Source of the DNA: Strigops habroptila
Lineage: Eukaryota > Chordata > Aves > Psittaciformes > Psittacidae
Assembly (NCBI RefSeq): GCF_004027225.2
Contig: NC_044284.2
Coordinates: forward strand, 41,650,420 to 41,714,419
Length of the DNA stretch: 64,000 nt
Direction: 5' to 3'
A program made the translations under genes and the position numbers. Positions within the stretch are counted from its first letter, which is position 1. Every line of letters starts with the position of its first letter. The notes under the pieces were generated by a model. The model saw only the letters and a list, made by a program, of their open reading frames with translations. It made no database searches and was not told the origin of the DNA. Positions 33,501 to 47,500 of the stretch are shown piece by piece.

Positions 33501-36000
33501 AGCCCAGTTAGATCACATGCGGAGATTAGAGCACCTCGTCACACCCTTTCCTCCGCCTCCTTCTCCTTCATCCCTCCCTGAACCAAAGGGATGGAGGGCA
33601 ATGGCCCTTCTGCAGGCAGATGGGAAGACACGAGGCGTGTGCGACCGTCCGGGATGCCAGCCCCACCGAGGTGACGGCTCCCACGCTGTGCCCAGCCGTG
33701 GGTATCACGGAGATGCTGAGCCATGAGTGTCACGGAGCTGCCCTGCGCAGGGGACAACCGCAGTAGGGTCACCCAGCAGCAGGGACCGGCTCCGGGCGCA
33801 GGCAGGAGCCCAGGGCAGGCAGGCAGACAGACAACAAAGCCACCCCAGGCGCTGACCTCAGGAGCTGCCATGTGACTCTGCCTCAAACTTACTAAAGCAT
33901 GACATCAGCCTGGGAGGGAAAGGCAGGGCTGCCACCAAAATACTGCTTGGCTTAAACGGGCTGCCTGTGCGCACTGCCTGCACTGCTGCCGGTCCTCCCC
34001 TGCTTTCCTCTTGTATGCCACCCCCCACCCCGGGAAAGCAAACTACTGCCCCATCTCTTTGTGAAGGGCATAAAGTGCAGGCAGGGGCAGGGCTTTGGTG
34101 TTCCGGGGATAACACATGTCGATGGTTGTGCCTGACAGCAGGCACAGTGTTGGTGGGTGAAACTGGTGGTACTGGGTACTAGCTCTGCCACCTGACCGCA
34201 TGTGTCTCTATTCCTCCCTGCCACTCTCAAAGGCTGCTGTCTGAGCACGCACAGGGATGAAAGACCACTCGGAACCCATTCCTACTGTGCTTATCCCTAG
34301 CCAGGGCAGGGGGGAGGCTGCTGGCCCACCTGCTTCTAGGCAGGTTAGGTAGCCAAAACACAGCAACTGGAGAGGAATAGTGCCTCATGCCATCGGGGTG
34401 AGGCGGTGAGAGGCAGAACAGGTCGGTCCGCTCGGATCCAGGCATCTTCACTCAGCAAAGCTCCAGCATTGTGTCTCCTCTGCCTGCATTTGGCTTTTTT
34501 CAGCCGGTGGGGTGCTTTGCACCACTGCTCTTCACCCACATCCAAGTCAGGAATATACGCAGCTGAGGTGTATCAAACTCGGCTTTATCCTTCTAAACCG
34601 TGGTTATTTCTGCTGAGGATGCAGGTGCCCTGATCCTGCAAGCAGCAGTGCCAGAGCAACACGCCAGGTGATGGACAAGCCGTTTTGCAGGGGCGCAACT
34701 GAATGCTGTGCCATGGAGTGAGGGGGGGCACTGGTGGCAGGCAGATATGCTGGCTGAGGGCCAGGAGGTGTGACTGCAGTCCCAAACATCCAAGCCCAGA
34801 CCTGCCCTGGCTGGTTAGACTGACCTGAGGGCTTAGGCCAGGGTGTTGCCGGCCCTCCGAGGCGCAGGAGCAGGTTCAACGGGTCTAGAAACCCTTGGTT
34901 CCCACCACTGGGACTCGCGTCCCTCCAGCCTCCCACGCTGGGTGTGGGGGGGACAGCCCTGCTCCCTGTGTCCGGGAGAGGCTTGCCCTGGTGCTGGCAA
35001 GGGACAGCTGAGGCTGCCTGCTTTGGCCAGTGTTTTGACTGTGCAGTTGAGCATGCTTCAGTCTAATTGTTTAGGATAGAGTGTGGCACTTTTGTGCAAG
35101 AGGAGGTGGACATTTTGAGATGTCAGCCCCCAGGTAGACATGTGGTCGTGTTCAACATCCAAAGAGTGGCACTTGAGGTTTTCCAGCTGTGCTTGAGCAG
35201 AAGGAAAACTTTCGTTTGGTCCAAGTGTGGGGGGATTCTGAGGGAAACACTCTTGCTATCTCAACTATGTCTTGATGTGGCTAAATCTCAACCTGTTTTT
35301 TGTTACCACTATGACCAGCCACCCTCTTGTCCTTCCAGCAAGCCAGGACATGGTGGCAGGTCCTGCCAGTAAGACATCATCGCAAGCTGCAGCTCTTCTT
35401 CTTGGGGGCCTGTGGCCAAATCTGTTGGAAACAAAGGGATGGAAGCAAGTTGGCATGTGTCAGCTGGGAATGGAAACTGATGCTGTAGGGCAGCACACTG
35501 AACGTCCTTAATTTTGGGCCCTTGCACTTCTTGCCTCCTTTCAGATGGTGGTTGCTCCTTCGTGGAAGAAGGAGAGTCCCCACTCCAAGCCCTGAAACAC
35601 CCCCTGAGCTTTCTTGAAGGCTGCCCTGGTGCATGGAGCTGTGTCTGGGGTGTGGGTTGTCTCCTGCAGCCCACAGCCACCAGCCTGGCCCTGACACTGT
35701 GTTTCACAGCTATGACAGAGCAAGGTTTCAGTTCCCAAAGAGCTGCTGCAGACCCCATCACCCCTGGAGATGCTGGTGGCATGTTGTCCTCCTCCATTCT
35801 CCCTTGCAGCCCTACCTGATCCCGTTGTGGATCTTCATCTTTTATCCTGGGGTCTCTCTGAGCTTTGCTGCCAGGCCCCTGGGGCAGATCTCTGCCTGGC
35901 AGCAGGGCAGGCATGGCTTTCTGCTCCATGTCGGGGCAGATTTTCCTTGAAGTACTCAAAGCTGCACTTCCCCCTCTAGCCAACTCTTTCTCTAACACGA
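30600..36000. other. intergenic, no gene seen
   Basis: The interval between STX6 and IER5 holds MR1 in therian mammals, but no MHC class I-like exon is visible here. A GC-rich patch at about 32.85-33.48 kb contains a long open frame without protein features. An AT-rich, balanced stretch at 33180-33300 inside it could be a conserved non-coding element. Confidence 0.55.
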
Positions 36001-36149
36001 CAAGACGTCAGATACCGGTACTGGAATTGAGGGAAACATTCCTAACCTGCACAAACCGAGTTGCTCTTGGTTTGGTTTGTTGTTTCCCCCTCCCCTCCCG
36101 AAATGTTTCAATTATTTCGTCCAGAATCTCCACTGCTGCCTGTCGGTGT

Positions 36150-37680
<1,531 letters not shown>

Positions 37681-37716
37681 ATAGTATTTTAAGCTTGGAA
37701 AGTATTAAGTTTATTA

Positions 37717-37722
37717 AATAAA
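37717..37722 (+). terminator. polyadenylation signal of IER5
   Basis: AATAAA lies 418 bases after the stop codon. A later ATTAAA near 37963-37969 is a possible second signal, giving a longer 3' untranslated region to about 37990. Confidence 0.7.
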
Positions 37723-37999
37723 GTCTCTATTTTGGGAAGGTTTAGGTCAGAACTATTACATGGTGCTTTTTAAAAGTGTTTATTCAGAGAAACGAAGTTT
37801 ACAGACGCTCTGACGGCAAGTCCTTGAGCCTGTTTGTTAAGCTTGGTAGCTCCTGGTCTTTGTTGTATAAAGGCTTGGGGCTCCCGTAGGGATTTTGTAC
37901 AGTGTTCTCCTTCAGTGATGTATCTTGTTTTGTATAAAATGTAATTCTACGTGTACAACACGTATTAAATATTTTCAACTGTATAAGCTTGGTCTTCGT

Positions 38000-40900
38000 G
38001 TATGCCCCTGCTCGGCTCGGGGGGAGGAGGCCACCGGGAGCCTGGCAGGCAGCAGCCAGGGTGTGGTTGCTGCATGTCTGTGGCTGGATCCACCCTGCCT
38101 CGCCAGAGGCTCGGGGTGGGTTGGAGTCCAGCTCCTTCGGGAGTCCGGGAAGAAAGTGAACTTTTGTCAGGGTGACTGGAGTTCTTCCCAGGATCTTCAA
38201 CGTGCTCCCCCTGCTTCTCCGGCTGCAGCTTCTTCCCGGGGCTGGGGCTGCCGTGGCATTTGAGCTCTTGCTCAGAAAGTACCTAATGTGCAGAGTCACT
38301 CTCTGTGGGTGGAAGGCGGTTGCTAAATCCCGGCAGAGCAGCTGCCTGCAGCCTGGCCTCGCGCTGCGGAGTGGCTGGGGGCTGGACTCCTGCTTTGCGT
38401 GCCCGGAGGTCCGCGCTGGGGGCGTGTGAGTGGATCCTCTGGACATGGGCTTCGCTCCCGGCCCCCTCCTGCTCTGCCAGAAGTGTTTTCAGTGCCTCCT
38501 CCTCGGTGTTAACTTGTGGAACAGTTAAAGTGATGAGTATCAGAGCTGCCTTTTTTTTTTTTTCTTTATCAGTAAACTGGGTTAAAGTTCTGCTCTTAGG
38601 GGTGGGGAGAAAAGGTCGGCCTCTGCTTCACAGTGACTGTGGAGTGCCCCAAGGCCTTTTAATTAGGTCTGAACTGTGGGGGATTTTTTTTTCCTCTGCT
38701 TCTTGCTGGGAGATTCACTAGAGGCTTTTCTGCTCCTAATTAACTTTTCAACTGAGGATTGTATCTCTTGTGAGTCAAGGAAGATGTTTGTGTGCTGTGA
38801 AATGCAGCCTGGGATATGGCTGAACCTTAGGGAGCTGGCTTGGGCAGGAACAGTGTAGAAGATGAGCGATGACCAATGTGAAGTTCCTTGCTCTCCGCTT
38901 TCTCTGGTGTGGCTGACACAGATGTGTCAGGAGGCAACATGGTCCCTATGGGGGGCCCTGGAGTTACGGGCTGGGGGCTTTACATGCTGTGAGAACTGGA
39001 GGGGTGAGGCTTGGCCCTCTCAAAGTGCTAGGAAGGCAGCAAGGGGAAGACTTGAGGTTGGGAAGAAGCTGCCTGGTCTGGAGCAACTTAGAGGGATCTC
39101 TGTTAGTATTTGTGCAAGTTGGTAGCTCCCTAATCTTACATAAAAGCGAAAGTCCCACCATCTTAATTTTCTTGATAATTGCACTTAATGGTGACAGACA
39201 ACTTTAGTTTGGTAGACAACACCAAGGAAATTGCATGTGATGAGGCATTTCTTTCCATGTGATGACCTTTGGGAGGTGACAGGAAGAGTCTGTCCCTGTT
39301 TCATTTGTGCAGGTGCTCTCCAGGAGAGCCCTGGAGTTCAGCAGCATGGCTGTGGGACAGGAGATGAAGTCACCTCCTGGACCTTTCTGGGAGGAGGAGG
39401 AAGTTTGCTACAGAGGACTTTCCCCCCACCTCTCCTGCTCTCTTGCAGGACATCGTGCTGGAGGGCACAGGTTGCTCTTGCAGGTCAGAAGCTGGGCTGG
39501 GGGGGTGGAAACGGCCTCCTGCTCCCATATAAACATGACTTCCTTCCCAAGATAGGGGAGGGGGAGCTTCAGTCCCACTCCTTGTTCCCCAACAGCATCT
39601 CTGTGGAAGTGAATGGTTTTGCCCAGGGCTTGCAGTCAGCTCCTGAGTGCTGGAATGGGGTGGGGGCAGTCCTGCTTTTGGCTGTCAGGGAGTTGATCGG
39701 GAGCATCTTGGCAAACCTCAAGGCTTCCAGAGCATCCATCTGCTTTTCAAGCATCTGGTCTGGTCGGTTCACATAGCTCTGGTGTCCCTGTGCAGACAAG
39801 ACCCAGCCTCCTCTTTGGCACACATCACCAGCAGTGCTCTATCTGTTTTATCTTCCAGAGAGGAGTTGTGCAACAGCATAATTGCTGTTGGCCTCTGAAA
39901 ATACAGCAAAGACGACTCAGAGGTGCCAGCGCAGCTCCCTCTGGTTTGTGTGACCTCTCCATGGAGCTATCTGAGGTTAGCAAGTTCTTGCTTACTGGCT
40001 GATGACCACAGTGCCATGTCCCTAAAAGGCCTGTTCCAGCTCCATTGGCTGCCGAGCCACCTCTGCTGTGCCAATGCAGAGATGTTGCTTGCTCCCGTGG
40101 CTGTGTTTTTCTAACATGTGGGGTTGCCTCCTTGGGATGTGTGTGTCCTCAGTGAGCCACAGGAAAAAATAACCAAGGCACGATAGCTGCCAGTGAGCTT
40201 GGGCTTGTCATAGAGGAGTCTGTGCTCCACTGGAGGATGAGTCTCAAATCAAAAAAGACATGTAATGATGATCCTGTGTTACATTTGGTATCAACTTTTC
40301 TGCTCTTTGTTTTGTTTCATCCTTCCTCAGTGTCTTGGTTTTTTATTCCTATAATCGCTTTTACCTAAGTGGGATTTTTTTCCTTAATTCACCTGTTCTG
40401 TCATGTTGCTTTCATCCCTGGTCTTTTCCTTCTGCCTTTAGATTGCTGCAGAGGTGAAGGTGATGGGATGGGACCAGACAGCTGAGCAAGGAAGGAGGAA
40501 TGATCTCGAGGAGAGGCTAATGCCCCAAACCTGCTGTGTGGGCCAACACTGACGGAGGGAAGAGAAGTGCATAAATAAACCAGATAAAAATAAAAACTTC
40601 CATCACTTGGAAGAGAGGGTGACTCCTATGGAAACTACCTCACGGGGTCGAGGAGGATATGACTTAATGGCAAGATGGCAGCATCCTCACCTTCCTATAA
40701 TAGCAATGAGCTGTTGGAAGCGCTCGCCCAGGCAGCTGCTCTTCCCCAGCTCAGGTCAGGTCCTCTGAGAGCCTGGCAGAGGAGGGGAGCTGGGAAGATC
40801 CCTTAGTGCAGCTGGAGGGTGGGATAGATGCCGGTGGAGGGGCAGAGAGAGCCGGGAGCGCGGTGTCCAGGCTGCCTGGGCAGTGCTCAGGGAGGAGGGT

Positions 40901-41500
40901 CAGCGGCAGCCTCTCACTTTTCTCCTGCTGTAGTCGGCAAGGAGCGACTGTAGCGTGGATGAGCATCAGCTCTCATCAGGCATACCTTCTGGAGAGAGGG
41001 AATGGTTTAAAACCGGCTCTTGCCAATAAGGGAGTGTTAATGGTGTGAATCGCCTCGGCCTTTAAAGGTACGGCCGGCTGTACATGTGGGCGCCAGCCAG
41101 CGGAAGCCCGCGGGGCTGGGAGGCGATGGGCAGCGAGGGGTCGGGGCTCGCAGGAGGCTCCGGATTTCACTCCGGATGCTCTTGCTCCCTCCTGGCCTGA
41201 TGTGACCCAGTGTTACCGCCCGTCTCTCCTCTCCTGGGGCAGGGGAAGGGGAGGAAGGCCCCGCACACTCATTGCTGCAGCATCCTGTGTCAGCGCTCAG
41301 GAATCCGGAGAGCTGCTGGGAGGGAGGGAGGGAGGAGGAAAGGAGGGAGGCCAGCGCTGCGGGGCTGCGCCTGCCGGGGCCTCTCCCGCCGGGGAGCTGG
41401 GGGCACCGGAGCACCCCTGGGGGCGCATGCTTTGCCAAGGGCTAAACCCCAGAGCAGAGGTTTTCTGGGGGAGGGAGAGGTGCAGAAGCACTGTGTCACA
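38000..41500. other. intergenic downstream of IER5, no gene seen
   Basis: Unique sequence with a T13 run at 38551-38563 and a moderately GC-rich patch at 40.8-41.5 kb. No coding frame has recognisable features. Confidence 0.5.
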
Positions 41501-44500
41501 GTACTTCTTGCTTAAATGATGGCTCAGAAGGCTGATGAGGCACGTCTGGATCCCTGCCCGCCCTCACGCTGCTGCAGGGCTTGCATCTGTCTCCAATGTA
41601 CTGTGCTTGCCACGATGCTCTGCCAATATATATTTAGGGTGGGTGGAGGGAGCCCCTTCCCCGGTCCCCTGCGGGCTGGGGAGCATTTGCAGGGGAGCGA
41701 AGGCTTGTCGCCGCTCTCCCTGGGCAGGGTGCTCCCATCGTGGGGGGAGGTGAGCAGGGGCAGAGGGAAGGTGCCGAAGCTTGCTGGCAGGGCTGAGCCT
41801 GCTGGCCAGGCTCAAAAAAACCCCCGGGGTTTCTTCCAAGGAGCATCCAAGCACTTTTGCCAGGCTGAAGCAGGGCAGAGAGAGGGGTTAGCACTGAGAG
41901 GGGATGGCTGGCGGTGGGAGAAGCTGGCTGGAAGGTGTCTGGAGCTGCGTTGGCACAGAGGGACCCCAATGGCTATTCCAGGCCAGAACAGATCCTGGAG
42001 GCAGGGTCAGGGCCAGGCGAGTGCCGGGACATGGTGACAAACACTAACAACTCTGTTCTTCTGGTCTTATGGTTGTGATTTCTGCTCCTGACGTGCAAAC
42101 CCTGCAGGGCCCCCCCCTCCCCTCCTTCTCCCCAGCTGGGCAAGAGCTGGCCTGGCTGCGGTAATGAAATGCAGAGCTGCTTGGGGGAGCAGGGGGAGAA
42201 AAAAGGCTCTGTTTGAGGTTTTGTGCCTCCGGTTTACTCTGGCCCACTCTCCCACTGGAGTGATTTATTGGTGATGGAGCCTGGGGAGAGGGGGAGGGAA
42301 GGGTTTAGAGCTGCAGGAAAATAGTCATCATGTATTTCCCGAGCACTCACTCAAGGTAGAGGGGAAAACCAGATGAGGGGAAGGTAAACTGCCTGGGCAG
42401 GGGCCATCGAGCATCATTTGCTGGAGCTGAGCTCTCCTGACCTTGTCCTGGGTGCTCAGAGATGGCATTGAGCGTTTTGCCCACCAAAGGACTGGCTTTG
42501 TGGTTGATGCACTCTCCTGCCATCCCAGTTTCCCTGCTGGGCAGGCAATAGGGTGCTGAGACCTGTCTGCAGGCAGCTGCTCCATGACTGACCCGCTCTT
42601 CTGGCCCAGCTCAGCCTTCAGGGCTTGCTTCTCCGGTGAAGGTGAGGGGTGCGATTCATCTTTTCTCCCTTTCCTGCAATCATGGCCAAGGAAGAAGCCA
42701 GCCAGGCCTTTCCCAGGCCGGTGGAGAAGTGGAGGTACCGGCTGCTGCTGATCTGCTTTTGGGTACCTATGTGGAGCTGCTGTGCTGCTGGAGGCACTGC
42801 GAGGCTGCAGATGCATTTGCTGCCTGCAGCTACCTCAGCTCAGCCTTTCCCTTAAGCCAAGCTTTAGGCTCTGCTGTGTTGTTCTCACACTGCCAGCAGT
42901 GAGCTCCCCTCCTGCGTGGGATCCTCTGGTGTGCTATGGCTTTTGAAGGGTGACCTCCAGCTTGGGAGAAGCAGGCAGGGCTGCTTGTTGTTCATGCTCA
43001 CTGCTCTGGTTGGGAACATGTGTGGTTTCCTAGGGGGAAGGTCTCTTCCTCCTCCTCCTTGCCTCTGCTGACAGCGTCTGACCTCAGCTGTCATCCCTGG
43101 TGGTGCAGGGGATTAATCTGAGCCTCGGGACAGGTTGAGGCATGTCCAAGGCGGAGGAGAGCTTCATGCGTACAGACACAGAGGAAGGAACAAAAACAAT
43201 TCCCAGGGAAATATTTTCCTGCTGCTTTTCCTGGCAGCAAGCAGAGTGGGAGGAAAAGACCTCGTTATAAATTGTTTGCAGGAGACTGAAGCCCCGGATC
43301 TGCTTTCCCTTGGCCTCCAGCACCCCATGAAGCTCAGACCCACATGTGGAAAACCACAGAGTGCTTGCCCCCCAGCCTGCTGCTCAGCATCCCTGGGGTT
43401 CTGCTCAGCCAAGGCATCTCCTCCACCACCCGCTGCCTGCCATGCTCCAGGGTCCACGAAGCCAACTCAGAGCATTTACAAAGCCAGGAGAACCTCGCCA
43501 CCCTGGAGCAGCAAGGCATGGTCTGCTGGTGGACTCTGCCCTTTGCCTGCTCTGGCCTCGGCTGCCCTCCTCCTGCTGCTGTTTGCTTTGGCAAGCCCCG
43601 GGCTTCACCCTGCCAGCAGAGCTCTGCAGCCCTGGGTCAGGCGGAGTGGGATGGAAGCCGGAGGTGCGGGGCAGAGAGGGAGCCTGTGGGGAAATGAGAA
43701 CAGGGAGGGAAATGGAGAAGTAGATGGCTGGCTGGGCGGATGGGGCACGCCGGCCCTGCCGTGAAGGGCAGGAAAGACACAGCTTGCTCGGAAGTCTGGA
43801 GGGTGGGCTGGGAAAGGCAGGAAAGGGGAGTGAGGGCTGGAAGGAGGGGTGCAGGGGTGGGAGCCCCAGTACCACACCAGGTTTGGGCTGTGGGAGTCCC
43901 ATGGGTGCCTGCTCTCCTTGCCCCTAGGCTGGGAGTCTGCATGCTGTGGTGCCCTGCTCCCTTCCTGAAGCAAACAGCTGGATGTGAGCAGCGTGGCCCA
44001 GGCAGCAGCAGCCTCCCCTCACACTGTCCCTCGTGGAGCTGGAGTCCCAGCCAGAGCATGGCTGGAGCATCACTAGAAAAGAGGGGGAGAAAAGCAGCTG
44101 TTTTGGAAGCAGCAGGCAAAGAAATCCCTGCTGGCCTCATCCCAGTCAGTTTCCAGGTTTACTCCTGCAAACCCAGGCATGGAGCAGCACAGGCAGGTGG
44201 GCTTTGCCAGTGCATGTGGTCCTCCATCCCAGCTCCCTCCATCCCTTGCAATGCTGGGGGTGGTAGGAACAAGAGGCGATGGAAGCACCGAGCTGGGAGC
44301 CAGGGGAGGAGGCAGGTTTCTGCCGTGGTGCGGTGCTGGGATACCAAGCATCCCTGCCTTGCCGTGGCTGGGCGGAGGGGGCCACTGGAGCAGTGCAGGG
44401 TTATGTCTCCATGGCAATGGGGCTGCTATTTTTCAAGGCGGGAGGAATTTATGTGTTTTCTCATGCGATACCAGCCCAGGGCAGCAGCATCAACAAGCAG

Positions 44501-47500
44501 GCACAGTCCTGCAGGGATGGTGGACATGGAGGGGCAATGGGCCATCCTCACCCGTTTGGGGTGAGGGTGAGATTCCCAGGGCTAAGCACGTTGGCAGCCC
44601 TCAGGGCAAGGGTGCAGGGCAGGCAGGGGAGGGCAGAGCCTACTCCAGCAGCTCGCTGTTGCCCATTTACAGCCCTCTTTGCTCCAGGGCGGAATATTTG
44701 ACCCCTTGGGCCTTTGGCATGGTGCAGAGACTGGGAGGAGTCGCATCCGGAGGAAGGCACAGCTCCTGTGGGAAGGCAGGAGGGACGGCAGGACGGACAG
44801 GGAGGGAACTGGGGTTTTTCTTCCCTGTGGCGTGGTGCAGCTGCCTGGGGAACATTGCAAAACACTCACTGGTGTTGTCAAGCTGGGATTTACCCTGTGT
44901 GGGGCTGGTGGGGCCATGCTCCCCTTTCCAGCTCTGGTGCTCAGTGAGGGCTCGTGGTAGTGCCCATCGGCAAATAGCCTGTGCCACTTCCTTAATTATT
45001 GTGGGTGAGAGTGGCTGTGGCTTTTGTGTTAATGGAAAGCAAATGTCAGAGGGATGTTAACACTGGCTGGCAGGAGGCAGCTGGGTAAAATCCCCGCTGG
45101 ATATTCACAGCTTTGTTCTTCCATCCTTTCTTGGAGCATCGCTCTGTCTCTAAAGGGTAGTGCTGGTTACCCCTTTGCAGGGTGAATTTCTCTCAATCTT
45201 ATCCTTCCTGAGATTTTTCCAGGGAGAACTGATGAATTTTGTGTTAAAGAACCACTTTGTAGGGAGGTGGCCAGGGCCACACACGCCTACTGCTTGACCT
45301 TGTCCTCCTTCGGCCCGGGCAATGCCCCATGTGCTGGACTCACCGCAGTTCCCTCCCTGGAAAGGGCAATGGAGCAAGCAGTTGCCTTCAGCTCAGGACG
45401 GTGTGACGTGATGTCCCTGGTCGGTGGCCAGGCAGGGAGGACCTGGCTGCCCTGCATTTAGAGTGGTGGCACGAGGCTGACTGGTGCTGGGAGAGCACCA
45501 GGAGATGTTTTCCTGAGGGGAGTCATGTCTGAGCAGGAGGGAGAGCTGTTAAAAATAAACAGGGTGACAATGGCAGGAGGAAAGAGCCATCCCTCGAGTT
45601 CCCACAGTCCTCCCTGGGGAAGGGGGGGTGGCTCTAAGCCGGCATGTGCTGCCTGGTGTGCCGAGCATGGAGCCGGGCTCTGATCCCAACTCTGTGTGGC
45701 AGAAAGGTTGGTCCTGTGCCGGGGCACCCCAGTGCCATGCACCCCTGTGTTTTGTCATGCCCCACACTGGGACACAGCCGTTCCCTTCTTCTGGACAGTG
45801 TTGGTGGAGAGCACTGGGTAGGCAGAGGATGGACAAATCTGAGTGCAGTCTATCCTGTATAGCAGGCACATGCTGCCAGTGACAAGGTGTCAGGTGGTGG
45901 AGAGGTTTGGATGCCCCCTTGCCACCACTACCAGATTGGAGGCTGGTGGCAGGACAGCTCGACTCCCTGGGAGATCTGTGCTGGGAGCCAGCACTGTTTT
46001 GTGCCTGTGGCAGCATGATCTTTGGTCACTGGAGATATGGAGGTCCCAGTGCCATGGACAGAGCGAGCTGTCTATCCATAGCTGTCCATCCATAGCTGTC
46101 CTACCCTTGCAGAGCTTTCCAGGTGGGGAGAAGCTCCTGAGCACCAGGAGGAGGTGGGGAGTGGGGCTGTGCACTCAGCTGTGGCTCACTCCAGCACTCT
46201 TTTTGGAGGAAGCAGCTGGTGCACAAAAGCAGCCGTTGTGTCCCCCTGCGGCTCCTGCCTGCCCGGCTGTGTGTCGCTTCTTGTTAGATCAGGGGCCTAG
46301 GAGGCTGGGAGTGACCTTGAGAGATGGTGTGCTGCTCTCGCCCTCAAGTGAGCCTGGAGATCGCCTGGCAAGGGACAGGCCAGGCTTTACCTTCGTGGGG
46401 GTCAAACCCCATGAGATTAAGGGGCTGCTGTATCCCAAACCCCACTGCTTTGAGGTCATTGATAGTCAGGGACCTGCTTCTGGGAGGTCTCCAGTTGAGG
46501 TGGTGCTACCCAAAACCAGCCACATCAGTGCGTCTGTTCAGACAAGGGGGTTTTGTGTCTGTAAGGGCTGTCGAGAAGACATATTTAGCGCTGGCCAGGT
46601 GAGGTGTGGTGTGCTTCTGTCTTTTACCAGAGCTGGTGGCCTGCAACTTGTTCCTACAAGTACCTACACCATGATTCATGTCTCCTGCTAAAGACCAGCA
46701 TGAGCATGCATGGAAATCAGGGTGAATACTTTTGGTCATGCCAGGGGCAGGAGATTCATCTTCCGCTCTCCTGCTCCTCCTCTGCCATGTGAGTTCCCAC
46801 GGTGGCAGTCCAAAGGCGCTTATCTCTGGGGATGTGCGCATGGGAACAAGGGCACTGCCCCATCTGTCATCATATGTGCTTCAAAGCCTTGGCTCTGGTG
46901 GGAGGAATTACAGGTGGCAGCCCTGTGTCTCCCAAAACGTGGTGGCCAGGTCATTTCACAAGCAGGTGCATTAGTGCTGAAGGCTGCATCCATGCTTTGG
47001 GGACAGGTTTGGTGCCAGAATACCCTGGGAAAGTTGGGCTCAGCCCCCTAAGATGCAGCTCACCTGGGAAAGAGAGGCTTCAGGAAGAAAAAAAGGTGGC
47101 TGTTTCCAATGCTGTCTCTAACATATGAGTATCGCCTTTGTGTGTAATCCTTGGTGACTGCATCCCACTGCTGCCTGCTAAGCCGTCAATGAGAAGATGT
47201 GGGGAAAAGACACGACCTAACTGGAAGCAGGTTGTAAACGGAGCTTCTCTTACTTCGTTTCCTTGTACAGCAAAGCCCTCTTGTGGAGGTCGGCAGTAGC
47301 TTGCTAGAGAAAAGCTGGCTACTGCTATGTGCTGCTTCTTCCCAGGGAGATCCAGTCCTCTCCCTGGGACACTGTCCCCTGGAGTTCCACGGGCAGTTAT
47401 TAACGGGGCTGTCCCACGGCCCCAGCATGAAAGTACATGGGACAGACCTGAATGTACCATCGCACCTTGAAGTTCCTGTCTGCACGTCAGCTTTGCATGT

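Noticed and set aside
32657-33511. Open frame of 284 residues on the + strand between STX6 and IER5
   Set aside because: Composition is that of GC-rich non-coding DNA, with no domain, no splice context and no promoter. It is open mainly because stops are rare in GC-rich sequence.
43740-46691. Several 270-290-residue frames on the + strand
   Set aside because: Low-complexity Gly/Trp/Arg/Cys composition, no motifs, mutually overlapping in different frames.
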